A stretch of DNA of 5,329 nucleotides from an uncultured Bacteroidales bacterium (GCA_934667175.1 CAKULN010000095.1:1-5329); one strand, 5' to 3'; shown: positions 1 to 5,241, counted from the first letter of the stretch. The notes: generated by a model from the sequence alone, not told the origin. A program made the numbers and translations.

Positions 1-915
1 GACGAAAACGGAGCATTGACCAATGCCGGAGCGTTGCTCGCAGACGACTCCCCTGTTCGCCAGTCCAGAATTTTCTGCACCCGCTGGAATGGACTCACGA
101 TGACAAGTGGACTCGGCGAAGCTCTTGACGATGCCGAACTTCAAGGCAGCGTCATCGGTCAGCTGCAAGACGCCGTCACATTCATCCGCAACAATTCACA
201 CAAACGCTGGTGGAAAGAATCCGACCACCGCGAAGAACTTCCAGACTATCCGGAAAGAGCCGTGACAGAGGTCATCTGCAACGCCATCATTCACCGCGAC
301 TACCAAGAGCTCGGCAGCGAGATACACATTGACATCTACGACGACCGGCTGGAAGTATATTCACCCGGAGGAATGATCGACGGTCGCTTGATTCAGCAAT
401 TGAACCCGCTTTCAGTCCCGTCCAAACGTCGCAATCCCCTCCTCGCCGATTTCTTTAGCCGTCTCGACCTCATGGAGCGTCGAGGCAGCGGAATGAAGAA
501 AATCCTCGGTGAATATGTCCGATTTGAGTCCTTGAAGGAATACCACGCCCCAGAGTTCACATCCAATGCCAGCGAGTTCCACGTGACCCTCTGGAATCTC
601 AACTACGGCACCGATGTCGTAAAAGATGCCACAAATGACTTCACGAAAGAGTCCGCACAGTTCACAAAAGAGTTCACAAAAGAGTTCACAAAAGAGTTCA
701 CAAAAGCTCAAAGGCGTATATATAAGCTGATTTCTATGAACCCTAAAGTGAACATTGACCTAATTGCCGCAGATCTCAATCTATCTACACGGCAAGTCAA
801 GACATATATGAAACGCCTCACAGACCTGCACCTGATAGCCCGTGAAGGCGGACGCAAAAACGGCACTTGGAAGATTCTCGACAAGGACTACGACGACTTC
901 TTTGAACGGATATAA
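1..915 (+). CDS. RecG-like/AlbA_2-family ATP-binding transcriptional regulator, C-terminal part (5' end outside window)
   Basis: The reading frame is open from base 1 (DENGALTNAGALL...), a stretch that sits inside this family, so the true start and the N-terminal AlbA_2 (Schlafen-like, putative nucleic-acid-binding) domain lie upstream; the TTG at 16 is not a real start. The 304 visible residues show a Bergerat-type ATPase domain of the HATPase_c_4 class: TEVICNAIIHRDY at visible residues 89-101 (N-box with Asn94 and His98), VYSPGG near 119-124, the RRNPLLADFF segment near 143-152, and ERRGSGMKKI near 159-168. A repetitive linker (FTKE units, about residues 214-236) follows, then a C-terminal winged helix (AQRRIYKLIS to about 290) that probably binds DNA. 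Members are often mislabelled 'ATP-dependent DNA helicase RecG', but no helicase motor is present. The role is probably transcriptional or defence-linked regulation; the ligand and targets cannot be seen. Confidence 0.85.
   Translation, partial: DENGALTNAGALLADDSPVRQSRIFCTRWNGLTMTSGLGEALDDAELQGSVIGQLQDAVTFIRNNSHKRWWKESDHREELPDYPERAVTEVICNAIIHRDYQELGSEIHIDIYDDRLEVYSPGGMIDGRLIQQLNPLSVPSKRRNPLLADFFSRLDLMERRGSGMKKILGEYVRFESLKEYHAPEFTSNASEFHVTLWNLNYGTDVVKDATNDFTKESAQFTKEFTKEFTKEFTKAQRRIYKLISMNPKVNIDLIAADLNLSTRQVKTYMKRLTDLHLIAREGGRKNGTWKILDKDYDDFFERI
640..708 (+). repeat. 12-bp in-frame tandem repeat encoding FTKE
   Basis: Three identical copies of TTCACAAAAGAG lie at 661-672, 673-684 and 685-696. 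A fourth copy at 697-706 matches ten bases before diverging, and a degenerate copy (TTCACGAAAGAG) lies at 640-651, separated by nine bases. The unit is a multiple of three and in frame, giving FTKE-FTKE-FTKE-FTKA between the ATPase-like domain and the winged helix. Identical copies at the DNA level suggest recent slippage. Gain or loss of units would change linker length without breaking the frame. Confidence 0.95.
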
Positions 916-922
916 CACAGAA

Positions 923-987
923 TCTTATTTGCAGAACAACTCCGAAATATCGGTAATACACTGAATTTCAAAGATGTCTTATTTGCA
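923..987. repeat. 11-bp direct repeat in the intergenic gap
   Basis: TCTTATTTGCA occurs at 923-933 and again at 977-987, 54 bases apart start to start, in the 125-base gap between the ATPase-like gene and the secreted-protein gene. The surrounding bases are partly similar as well (AGAA/AGAT before, A-rich after). Each copy contains TTTG, but neither has a convincing TAnnTTTG box at the right spacing, so I do not call a promoter. It could be a pair of regulator sites for the downstream gene, or chance. Confidence 0.5.
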
Positions 988-1040
988 AAGTAAATCCATC
1001 GGTTAATAAAAATCACAATAAAACATAACACCACAACTAT

Positions 1041-1484
1041 ATGAAAAGAATAATATTATCGCTTGTCGCAACACTGTTTGTTCAATGCGTTTTCGCACAA
1101 GCACCGATTGACACCCTTCGCCAACAACAAATGCAGATGGACTCGATAAAAGTGCATCTACTAACGCGCATAAATCAACATACCGCACCTTGCTATAAAT
1201 TGTATTCGACAGAAAATATGTGGACATTCCTCGAGTTGGAAACATTCAGTGGCCGTATTTGGCAAGTTCAATATTCAACGAAAGGCCCTGACTACCGATT
1301 CCGCTCCACACTAAATTCAGAATCATTGGTCTGGAACGAGCAAGAAGGATTCGCCGGACGTTTTGAACTATACAAGACTCAAAATATGTACAACTTCATC
1401 CTTCTTGACACTTTCAACGGTCGCACCTGGCAAGTTCAATGGTCAACCGAAGCGAAAGACCGTATGATTCTACCTATATTCTGA
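1041..1484 (+). CDS. Small secreted protein with two WQVQ-type repeats, function unknown
   Basis: A 147-residue protein. Residues 1-19 form a signal peptide (MKRI, hydrophobic core, cleavage predicted after VFA before Gln20), so the mature protein is exported to the periplasm or beyond. Cys16 does not sit in a lipobox (VQC), so a lipoprotein is unlikely. After a Gln/Met-rich stretch (about 24-47) come two related units, residues 52-79 and 108-135, sharing the pattern LY.T.NM..F..L.TF.GR.WQVQ.S. The second half of the repeat is also kept at DNA level (TGGCAAGTTCAAT at 1260-1272 and 1428-1440), which points to an internal duplication. Similar single or repeated WQVQ units are familiar to me from uncharacterised Bacteroidales proteins, but I know no function. 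The spacing of aromatic residues and Gly fits a beta-rich fold. No transmembrane anchor or sorting domain follows. The ATG at 1041 is chosen because it opens the signal peptide directly. Confidence 0.8.
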   Translation: MKRIILSLVATLFVQCVFAQAPIDTLRQQQMQMDSIKVHLLTRINQHTAPCYKLYSTENMWTFLELETFSGRIWQVQYSTKGPDYRFRSTLNSESLVWNEQEGFAGRFELYKTQNMYNFILLDTFNGRTWQVQWSTEAKDRMILPIF

Positions 1485-1530
1485 TATATTTTATTTTAGA
1501 TAGAGAACAAGTACTAAACGATTATTAATC

Positions 1531-2337
1531 ATGGCCATAATTCCTCAATTGTATAAAAATGCTGTAGTTTCAATTGGCATTAAAAATCAAAATAATCCTA
1601 CTATATGGATAGGAACAGGATTTTTTATGACACGTGCTGCTGATGAACACGGAAAAGCACGACCATTTCTTATCACAAACAAACATGTATTTAAAGACCA
1701 TAATAATATTGTGATTAGAATGAAAGAGCACGGGAATGATAATTTAATCGAAATAGATGTTCCGATATTAGCTGCCGATGGAAAACCAAATTATGTTTTA
1801 CATCCACAAAATGATATTGATATAGCTGTTCTTCCTTTGAATGGTTCATCTATAACTGAACATCATTTAGAGTTCCCTGCTTTTGACATTGACACGAATG
1901 CAATGACATCGTCTGAGTTAAGGGCTAACGGGGTTGAAGAAGGAGCATTCATTTATATGCTAGGATATACAATGGGATTGGTTAATCAATCTTCGGCACT
2001 TCCTATTTGCCGTTTAGGATGTATCGCTCGTATTAGTGAGGCGCAAATCCAGGAAGAACACAATATTTTAGTTGATATTCAAAATTTTCCCGGCAATTCA
2101 GGTAGTCCAATAATAACTAGACCTGAACTATTATTTATAGAAGGCACTAAAAATTTAGACCGTAGTGTACTTGTTGGTATAGTACACTCATATATCCCTT
2201 ATCAAGAGACATTAGTGAATTCTCAAACAGGAAAGACCGTTGAGATTAGGAGTGAAAATAGTGGTTTGGCATATGTCCATCCAGTCGAATATATCAGAGA
2301 AATTGTAGACTTGGTTTTTCCATTGCGAGCGCAATGA
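1531..2337 (+). CDS. Trypsin-like serine protease, predicted cytoplasmic
   Basis: A 268-residue protein with the order of a chymotrypsin-fold (trypsin-like, S1/HtrA-type) peptidase. Residues 24-33 (TIWIGTGFFM) correspond to the usual 'GSGF' strand, His52 lies in ITNKHVF, Asp97 in NDIDIAVLPL, and Ser190 in PGNSGSPI. All three catalytic residues are present, so it is probably active as a peptidase. There is no signal peptide, membrane segment or PDZ domain, unlike DegP/HtrA proteases, so an intracellular substrate is likely. The gene is much more A+T-rich than its neighbours (35 G+C in the 120 bases 1681-1800, against 32 in the 60 bases 3481-3540), which suggests acquisition by transfer. It lies 53 bases upstream of the NERD gene on the same strand. 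Stand-alone cytoplasmic trypsin-like proteases are often found in bacterial defence gene clusters; a defence role here is inference. The ATG at 1531 leaves the fold complete; no clear Shine-Dalgarno is seen, as usual in Bacteroidota. Confidence 0.88.
   Translation: MAIIPQLYKNAVVSIGIKNQNNPTIWIGTGFFMTRAADEHGKARPFLITNKHVFKDHNNIVIRMKEHGNDNLIEIDVPILAADGKPNYVLHPQNDIDIAVLPLNGSSITEHHLEFPAFDIDTNAMTSSELRANGVEEGAFIYMLGYTMGLVNQSSALPICRLGCIARISEAQIQEEHNILVDIQNFPGNSGSPIITRPELLFIEGTKNLDRSVLVGIVHSYIPYQETLVNSQTGKTVEIRSENSGLAYVHPVEYIREIVDLVFPLRAQ
2321..2336. repeat. Perfect hairpin at the protease stop codon
   Basis: CATTGCG and CGCAATG are perfect inverted arms around AG (2321-2327 and 2330-2336), ending inside the TGA stop codon of the protease gene. 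No T-run follows on either strand, so it is not a canonical intrinsic terminator. It sits where A+T-rich DNA gives way to DNA of ordinary composition. The next bases add a direct repeat, AATGATAT at 2333-2340 and 2344-2351, and a small hairpin GAAAT-GAT-ATTTC (2342-2354). Confidence 0.6.
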
Positions 2338-2390
2338 TATCGAAATGATATTTCAAACAAGCCATACGCTTGCGATAAGTCCGACAAACT

Positions 2391-3125
2391 ATGGGAATAA
2401 TAGCGATAATAATCTGCATCTTTGCTATTTTGCTTTTCCGCCTCCTGCCCTCAAAAAGCAAAATCGGGGAAAAGCGAGTGGCCTCCATCCTGAAAAAATT
2501 GCCAGGCGACAGTTACAAAGTCATAAATGACCTTCTGCTCACAAACAACGGCTACAGCACACAGATAGACCACATCGTAATATCCATCTATGGCATCTTC
2601 GTCATCGAGACCAAATTCTATCAAGGATGGATATACGGAGGCGAGAACAGCGAATACTGGACGCAGAACATCTACGGCAACAAATACCAGTTCCGCAACC
2701 CCATCCACCAGAATCAGGGACACATCCGAGCATTAAGATTCCTCCTGAAAGACTACGGGAATATCTCCTACATCTCAATCGTCGCATTTTCAAGACAGGC
2801 AAGCCTCGGCATAGATGCTCACACTCCAGTAATATACTGGGACCAGATTCCCCGAATAATCAATCAGTTCGAGACCAGAATCCTCTCCGAAAGCCAGATA
2901 CAGAGCATCTATAACATCCTGCTCGCAAACAACAACGGAGACAAAGCCGCCAAGAAACAGCATATCTCCAACGTCCGCCACAACGAAATCAAACGTGACA
3001 TTGCCGTCGCCAACGGCTACTGCCCTCAATGCGGAGGCACACTGACGCTACGTCAAGGCAAATACAGCAAATTCTACGGCTGCTCCAATTACCCTCGCTG
3101 CAAATACACAACCCCATACAGATAA
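2391..3125 (+). CDS. Membrane-anchored NERD-domain nuclease-like protein with topoisomerase-type zinc ribbon
   Basis: A 244-residue protein in three parts. Residues 2-19 form one hydrophobic helix, probably an N-terminal membrane anchor. Residues about 24-125 are a NERD (nuclease-related) domain with the restriction-endonuclease-like signature: Glu27 (IGEKRV), Asp60 (QIDHIVIS), Glu73-x-Lys75 (FVIETKFYQG), Trp90 and Gln107 (NPIHQN). All expected PD-(D/E)xK-type residues are present, so nuclease activity is plausible. Residues 211-237 form a zinc ribbon of the type found at topoisomerase I C-termini, with Cys211/Cys214 (CPQC) and Cys231/Cys237 (GCSNYPRC), likely a nucleic-acid contact. It follows the protease gene by 53 bases and precedes the Crp-like gene by 90. 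The ATG at 2391 is chosen because it gives the anchor directly before the NERD fold. NERD plus zinc ribbon is a recurrent Bacteroidales arrangement; the biological role is not established. DNA or RNA processing or defence is inferred. Confidence 0.88.
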   Translation: MGIIAIIICIFAILLFRLLPSKSKIGEKRVASILKKLPGDSYKVINDLLLTNNGYSTQIDHIVISIYGIFVIETKFYQGWIYGGENSEYWTQNIYGNKYQFRNPIHQNQGHIRALRFLLKDYGNISYISIVAFSRQASLGIDAHTPVIYWDQIPRIINQFETRILSESQIQSIYNILLANNNGDKAAKKQHISNVRHNEIKRDIAVANGYCPQCGGTLTLRQGKYSKFYGCSNYPRCKYTTPYR

Positions 3126-3167
3126 AAACGCCCAGAAAGGCATAAAAAGACGAATGCAAGCTCATCG

Positions 3168-3196
3168 TTTGAGACATTTTGCCTACCTTTACATTG
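3168..3196 (+). promoter_or_regulatory. Weak candidate promoter of the Crp-like gene
   Basis: Upstream of the regulator gene, TTTG at 3168-3171 could be a -33 element, followed after 18 bases by TACATTG (3190-3196), which resembles the Bacteroidota -7 box TAnnTTTG minus one T. An alternative -7 candidate is TACCTTTA at 3184-3191, but it lies only 12 bases after the TTTG. Either would give a leader of roughly 10-25 bases before the ATG at 3216. The call is tentative. Confidence 0.3.
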
Positions 3197-3216
3197 TTAT
3201 AAGTTTTACCTAACAA
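3194..3216. promoter_or_regulatory. Inverted hexamers TTGTTA-N11-TAACAA at the start of the Crp-like gene (candidate operator)
   Basis: TTGTTA (3194-3199) and TAACAA (3211-3216) form a perfect dyad with an 11-base spacer, overlapping the start codon of the regulator gene and the candidate -7 region. The same two hexamers, joined directly, form the palindrome at 4794-4805 upstream of the converging membrane-protein gene. A protein bound here could block transcription or translation start, which would suit autoregulation. The hexamers are A+T-rich, so chance cannot be ruled out. Confidence 0.35.
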
Positions 3217-3767
3217 TGGCCACAATCGGAAACATATCCGAACTCCTGTCATCGGTGCATCTTCCGGAAGACGCACGGGCAACGTTGGCTTTTCCTGCCA
3301 AGAGCATCATACTCAAAGAGGGAAAAGTTGCTGACAAACTCTATTACGTCCGCAGCGGATGTCTGCGCCTCGCATTCAACAATGACGGCAAAGACATCAC
3401 ATTCCAATTCTTCTTTCCCGGTGATATAGTCGCGTCGTTCGACAGCCTGCACAACGGAACGCCAAGCCTCTTCTCACTTGAAAGCATAGAGCCGAGCGAA
3501 CTTCTCGCAATAGACGGCAAGGCACTGAGAACCCTGATCCGGGCTAATGAAGCCATCCGCGATGAATATGAGAATCTGCTGGCGGAACGCTTCCACGCCT
3601 ACCAGCAGCTGTTTCTTTCCCGAATCCGCAACACTCCGCAGCAGCGCTACGAGGAACTTCTTGAGCAAAATCCCGAAATCGTCAAGCGCATCCCACAACA
3701 CTACATCGCCTCATATCTAGGAATCACTCCCGTCTCGCTCAGCCGAATCAGAGCGAGAAAGGGCTAA
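3216..3767 (+). CDS. Crp/Fnr-family transcriptional regulator
   Basis: A 183-residue protein with a cyclic-nucleotide-binding-type beta-barrel (about residues 15-105; KSIILKEGKVADKLYYVRSGCLRL, then FQFFFPGDIVASF), a dimerisation helix (about 108-135) and a short C-terminal DNA-binding helix-turn-helix (159-183; IPQHYIASYLGITPVSLSRIR). It is slightly shorter than E. coli Crp (about 210) because the last part of the winged helix is truncated, as is common in this Bacteroidota subgroup. The canonical cAMP-pocket Gly-Glu...Arg-Ser/Thr motif is absent after PGDIVASF, and there is no N-terminal Cys cluster as in Fnr, so it probably senses neither cAMP nor oxygen by an Fe-S cluster; the signal is unknown. 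The last 51 bases, encoding most of the recognition helix, overlap the converging membrane-protein gene. The ATG at 3216 gives the standard N-terminus for these proteins. Confidence 0.9.
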   Translation: MATIGNISELLSSVHLPEDARATLAFPAKSIILKEGKVADKLYYVRSGCLRLAFNNDGKDITFQFFFPGDIVASFDSLHNGTPSLFSLESIEPSELLAIDGKALRTLIRANEAIRDEYENLLAERFHAYQQLFLSRIRNTPQQRYEELLEQNPEIVKRIPQHYIASYLGITPVSLSRIRARKG

Positions 3768-4745
3768 TATACCGCTGATTATGAACATTTCCGCGATATA
3801 GAACGCCACTTGCGAGGCTGCATACCTGATAGGCATCGCCATATCCATTCCGGTCATAGCGTCAGAGACAAGAAAACAGATTCCTCCCAGCAGGATAAGG
3901 ACATATTCACGCCTTTTGTTCAGCATCCCGGCAATGCCGCAACTGACATATAGCAAAATGGCAAGCATTACAAGAACTGATATGGCTGCCATAGGCATAT
4001 TGACATTCAGCGCGACAGCCGGCATCCAGCACAGGACAAGAGGTATTCCAGCCAACAGCGTCCACTGAAATGCCTTGATCCGTCCGATGCCCCGTATGAT
4101 CACATACAGATAACAGACGTGTCCAAGAATAAAGCAGAGCACACCCACAAGGAACAATTCCTCATTGCCCTGCAAATGAATCAATTTACCGGTAGTGTGT
4201 AACGTGATTGCCGCAAATAGCGGTATGACTGTACGTATCGGGAGATTCTTCCGGGATTTAGTCCACGGCTTCCAGACCGAAAGAATCAAAACAGCCGTGA
4301 ACCCAACCAACTGAACGATTCCGGCAATGGCCACGTATCGCACATTCGTTAAGAACGGCTCCACCGGCAGCGACTCTGTCAGCATCATAGCCGCATAGTC
4401 CATATTCTTCTCTATCGTCACGCCCATATAGATCTTGCCTATAAGAACCAGCACCACGGTCAGCACCCACTTCACGCCGACCCATTTAACCTTGAAGAAT
4501 CCCCATTTCGTGAAAATTGAATATATCAGAGCAGTGATGACAATGCCTATGCCTCCCGGAATAAGAAAGAACTTGTCTATCACAAGATGATCCTTCGCCA
4601 CCGCATACATCTGCTCCACACCTTGCGGCTGTGTGCCCAGCATAATGCTGACCAATGCCATCACACCGCCAATCCACATAATCCCGAAGAGAATATGGAA
4701 AACCTTCAAGGCTTTCATCGCATTTAAGTTGTTAATTGTCTTCAT
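3717..4745 (-). CDS. Multi-pass membrane protein: DUF2269-like N-terminal half joined to a YhhN/TMEM86-like C-terminal half
   Basis: About 342 residues from this start; residues are numbered here from the longest possible start (ATG at 4754). About 13-165 resemble DUF2269 integral membrane proteins: an opening helix LKVFHILFGIMWIGGVMALV, then FFLIPGGIGIVITA, a KW-rich segment and further hydrophobic spans. About 170-333 resemble the YhhN/TMEM86 (lysoplasmalogenase) family: FLVGVLCFILGHVCYLYVI (201-219), LLGGICFLVSDAM (288-300, with Ser-Asp at 297-298) and AFYIAEMFIISGIL (317-330). The earlier conserved Gly-Asp of YhhN proteins appears replaced by GKLIH (189-193), so lysoplasmalogenase activity is uncertain. 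The polar tail (about 333-345) overlaps the Crp-like gene antisense. I prefer the ATG at 4745 over 4754 because the promoter places the transcript start near 4758; the ATG at 4718 (MKALKVF) is also possible and loses no domain. Family calls are from memory of motifs, not a search. Confidence 0.8.
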   Translation of the reverse strand: MKTINNLNAMKALKVFHILFGIMWIGGVMALVSIMLGTQPQGVEQMYAVAKDHLVIDKFFLIPGGIGIVITALIYSIFTKWGFFKVKWVGVKWVLTVVLVLIGKIYMGVTIEKNMDYAAMMLTESLPVEPFLTNVRYVAIAGIVQLVGFTAVLILSVWKPWTKSRKNLPIRTVIPLFAAITLHTTGKLIHLQGNEELFLVGVLCFILGHVCYLYVIIRGIGRIKAFQWTLLAGIPLVLCWMPAVALNVNMPMAAISVLVMLAILLYVSCGIAGMLNKRREYVLILLGGICFLVSDAMTGMDMAMPIRYAASQVAFYIAEMFIISGILALSRSDSAERDGSDS

Positions 4746-4761
4746 ACCAATCATTTTTTCG

Positions 4762-4791
4762 CAAAGTTATGGCGGCAAGACACTTCACAAC
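4762..4791 (-). promoter_or_regulatory. Bacteroidota-type promoter of the membrane-protein gene
   Basis: Read on the minus strand, TAACTTTG (4769 to 4762) is an exact match to the -7 consensus TAnnTTTG, and GTTG (4791 to 4788) lies 18 bases upstream, matching three of four positions of the -33 TTTG element. The transcript would begin around 4758, so the leader would be 13 or 40 bases for starts at 4745 or 4718, and only about 4 for the ATG at 4754. Confidence 0.7.
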
Positions 4792-4793
4792 GA

Positions 4794-4805
4794 TAACAAT
4801 TGTTA
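4794..4805. promoter_or_regulatory. Perfect 12-bp palindrome TAACAATTGTTA, candidate activator site
   Basis: A perfect 12-base palindrome lies directly upstream of the -33 element of the membrane-protein gene. If transcription starts near 4758, its centre is about 41-44 bases upstream, the position used by class II Crp/Fnr-type activators. The nearby Crp-like regulator is the obvious candidate ligand, and the same half-sites occur at that gene's own start (3194-3216). Another single copy of the hexamer (TTGTTA, 4729-4734) lies in the leader or early coding region. Binding is inferred, not shown. Confidence 0.5.
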
Positions 4806-4830
4806 AGAAATATACGCCCGAAAGACCTCT

Positions 4831-4847
4831 GGCATTTCTCCAATGCC
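4831..4847. repeat. Short perfect hairpin GGCATT-TCTCC-AATGCC
   Basis: Six-base perfect arms with a five-base loop. The flanks continue as an imperfect dyad (AAGAC before, GAAGACTT after). No T-run follows on either strand, so it is not a clear terminator. Confidence 0.5.
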
Positions 4848-4874
4848 TGAAGACTTTTCCGATGGGCAGAGAGG

Positions 4875-4908
4875 TATCAGCCGACTTCCTTCCGTCAGTC
4901 CGCTGATA
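4875..4908. repeat. Hairpin with 7+4-bp stem (TATCAGC/GCTGATA and GACT/AGTC)
   Basis: Arms TATCAGC (4875-4881) and GCTGATA (4902-4908) pair perfectly. After one C/C mismatch, GACT (4883-4886) pairs with AGTC (4897-4900) around a ten-base loop. The downstream side is A+T-rich (TATTTATAG) but is not a T-run. It could be a structured leader, a relaxase or recombinase site, or a weak terminator. Confidence 0.6.
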
Positions 4909-4920
4909 TATTTATAGACA

Positions 4921-4933
4921 GAAGCTAAGCTTC
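4921..4933. repeat. 13-base palindrome GAAGCT-A-AGCTTC
   Basis: Perfect six-base arms around a single A. It stands alone in non-coding DNA, 12 bases after the preceding hairpin. Function unknown; a protein-binding site is as likely as a structural element. Confidence 0.5.
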
Positions 4934-5034
4934 CGAATCAAACGCCCGGCAAGACATTCATCACCTCCGCTCCCGCTACGATGCCGAAAGACTTGCCTTT
5001 ATGGGCAGAGCGGAACCGGAAGATTGACGCTCTC

Positions 5035-5086
5035 CGCTTACGCTCCGACCGCCAAACCTCCGGCCTTTCCAAACTCGCTTACGCTC
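5035..5086. repeat. Direct repeat CGCTTACGCTC (two copies) with degenerate relatives nearby
   Basis: CGCTTACGCTC is present at 5035-5045 and 5076-5086, 41 bases apart start to start. Looser relatives built from CTCCGCT, GCTCCG or CTCCG occur near 4965-4980, 5121-5136, 5191-5200 and 5300-5308. The spacing is irregular, so this is not a CRISPR array or a simple iteron set. Confidence 0.6.
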
Positions 5087-5241
5087 GATAATACAGTAGC
5101 GGTGTCGAGACTTCAGTCTTTCTCCGTTTTACTCCGAAAGCCAGAAGACTCGACCTTTCTTTGCCCCATAGCCCCACAGGGGTCATAACCGACTCCGCTC
5201 CCAAAGTGTGGCGCGAGCCTTGTCCCTCGAATGCCGCAACA

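Larger units (their letters stand above)
4849..5013. repeat. Diverged direct repeat around TGGGCAGAG
   Basis: The segment at 4849-4874 and the segment at 4986-5013 share GAAGACTT or GAAAGACTT, a CC a few bases on, then TGGGCAGAG followed by GG one base later, with small differences in the middle. Each copy lies next to other dyads (the 4875-4908 hairpin after the first; GGCAAG at 4948-4953 pairing with CTTGCC at 4992-4997 across the second). This suggests an old duplication in non-coding DNA. Confidence 0.55.

Noticed and set aside
412..711. Minus-strand frame with CELF repeats opposite the FTKE repeat
   Set aside because: It is the antisense reading of the 12-base tandem repeat inside a well-supported gene and has no recognisable family or start context.
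1..915. RecG helicase
   Set aside because: No Walker A/B or other helicase motor motifs are visible. The resemblance is to the HATPase-type domain that databases name after RecG.
1480..2360. TGATAT-like words near both ends of the A+T-rich protease segment as insertion target duplications
   Set aside because: The match is six bases in A+T-rich DNA and the extended flanks differ, so it is well within chance.
2345..2530. Short plus-strand frame starting just after the protease gene
   Set aside because: It overlaps the NERD gene out of frame, and its residues show no domain, while the NERD frame matches its family along the full length.
2627..2914. 95-residue plus-strand frame inside the NERD gene
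   Set aside because: Rich in Arg, Pro and His with no domain; it is a shadow of the NERD coding frame.
3126..3190. Possible terminator after the NERD gene (GCC-CAGAAA-GGC; AGGCA with TGCCT)
   Set aside because: Stems are only three to five bases, loops are long in the second case, and no T-run follows, so a terminator cannot be supported.
4258..4677. Two minus-strand frames inside the membrane-protein gene
   Set aside because: Both are other-frame readings of a strongly hydrophobic, family-like coding sequence.
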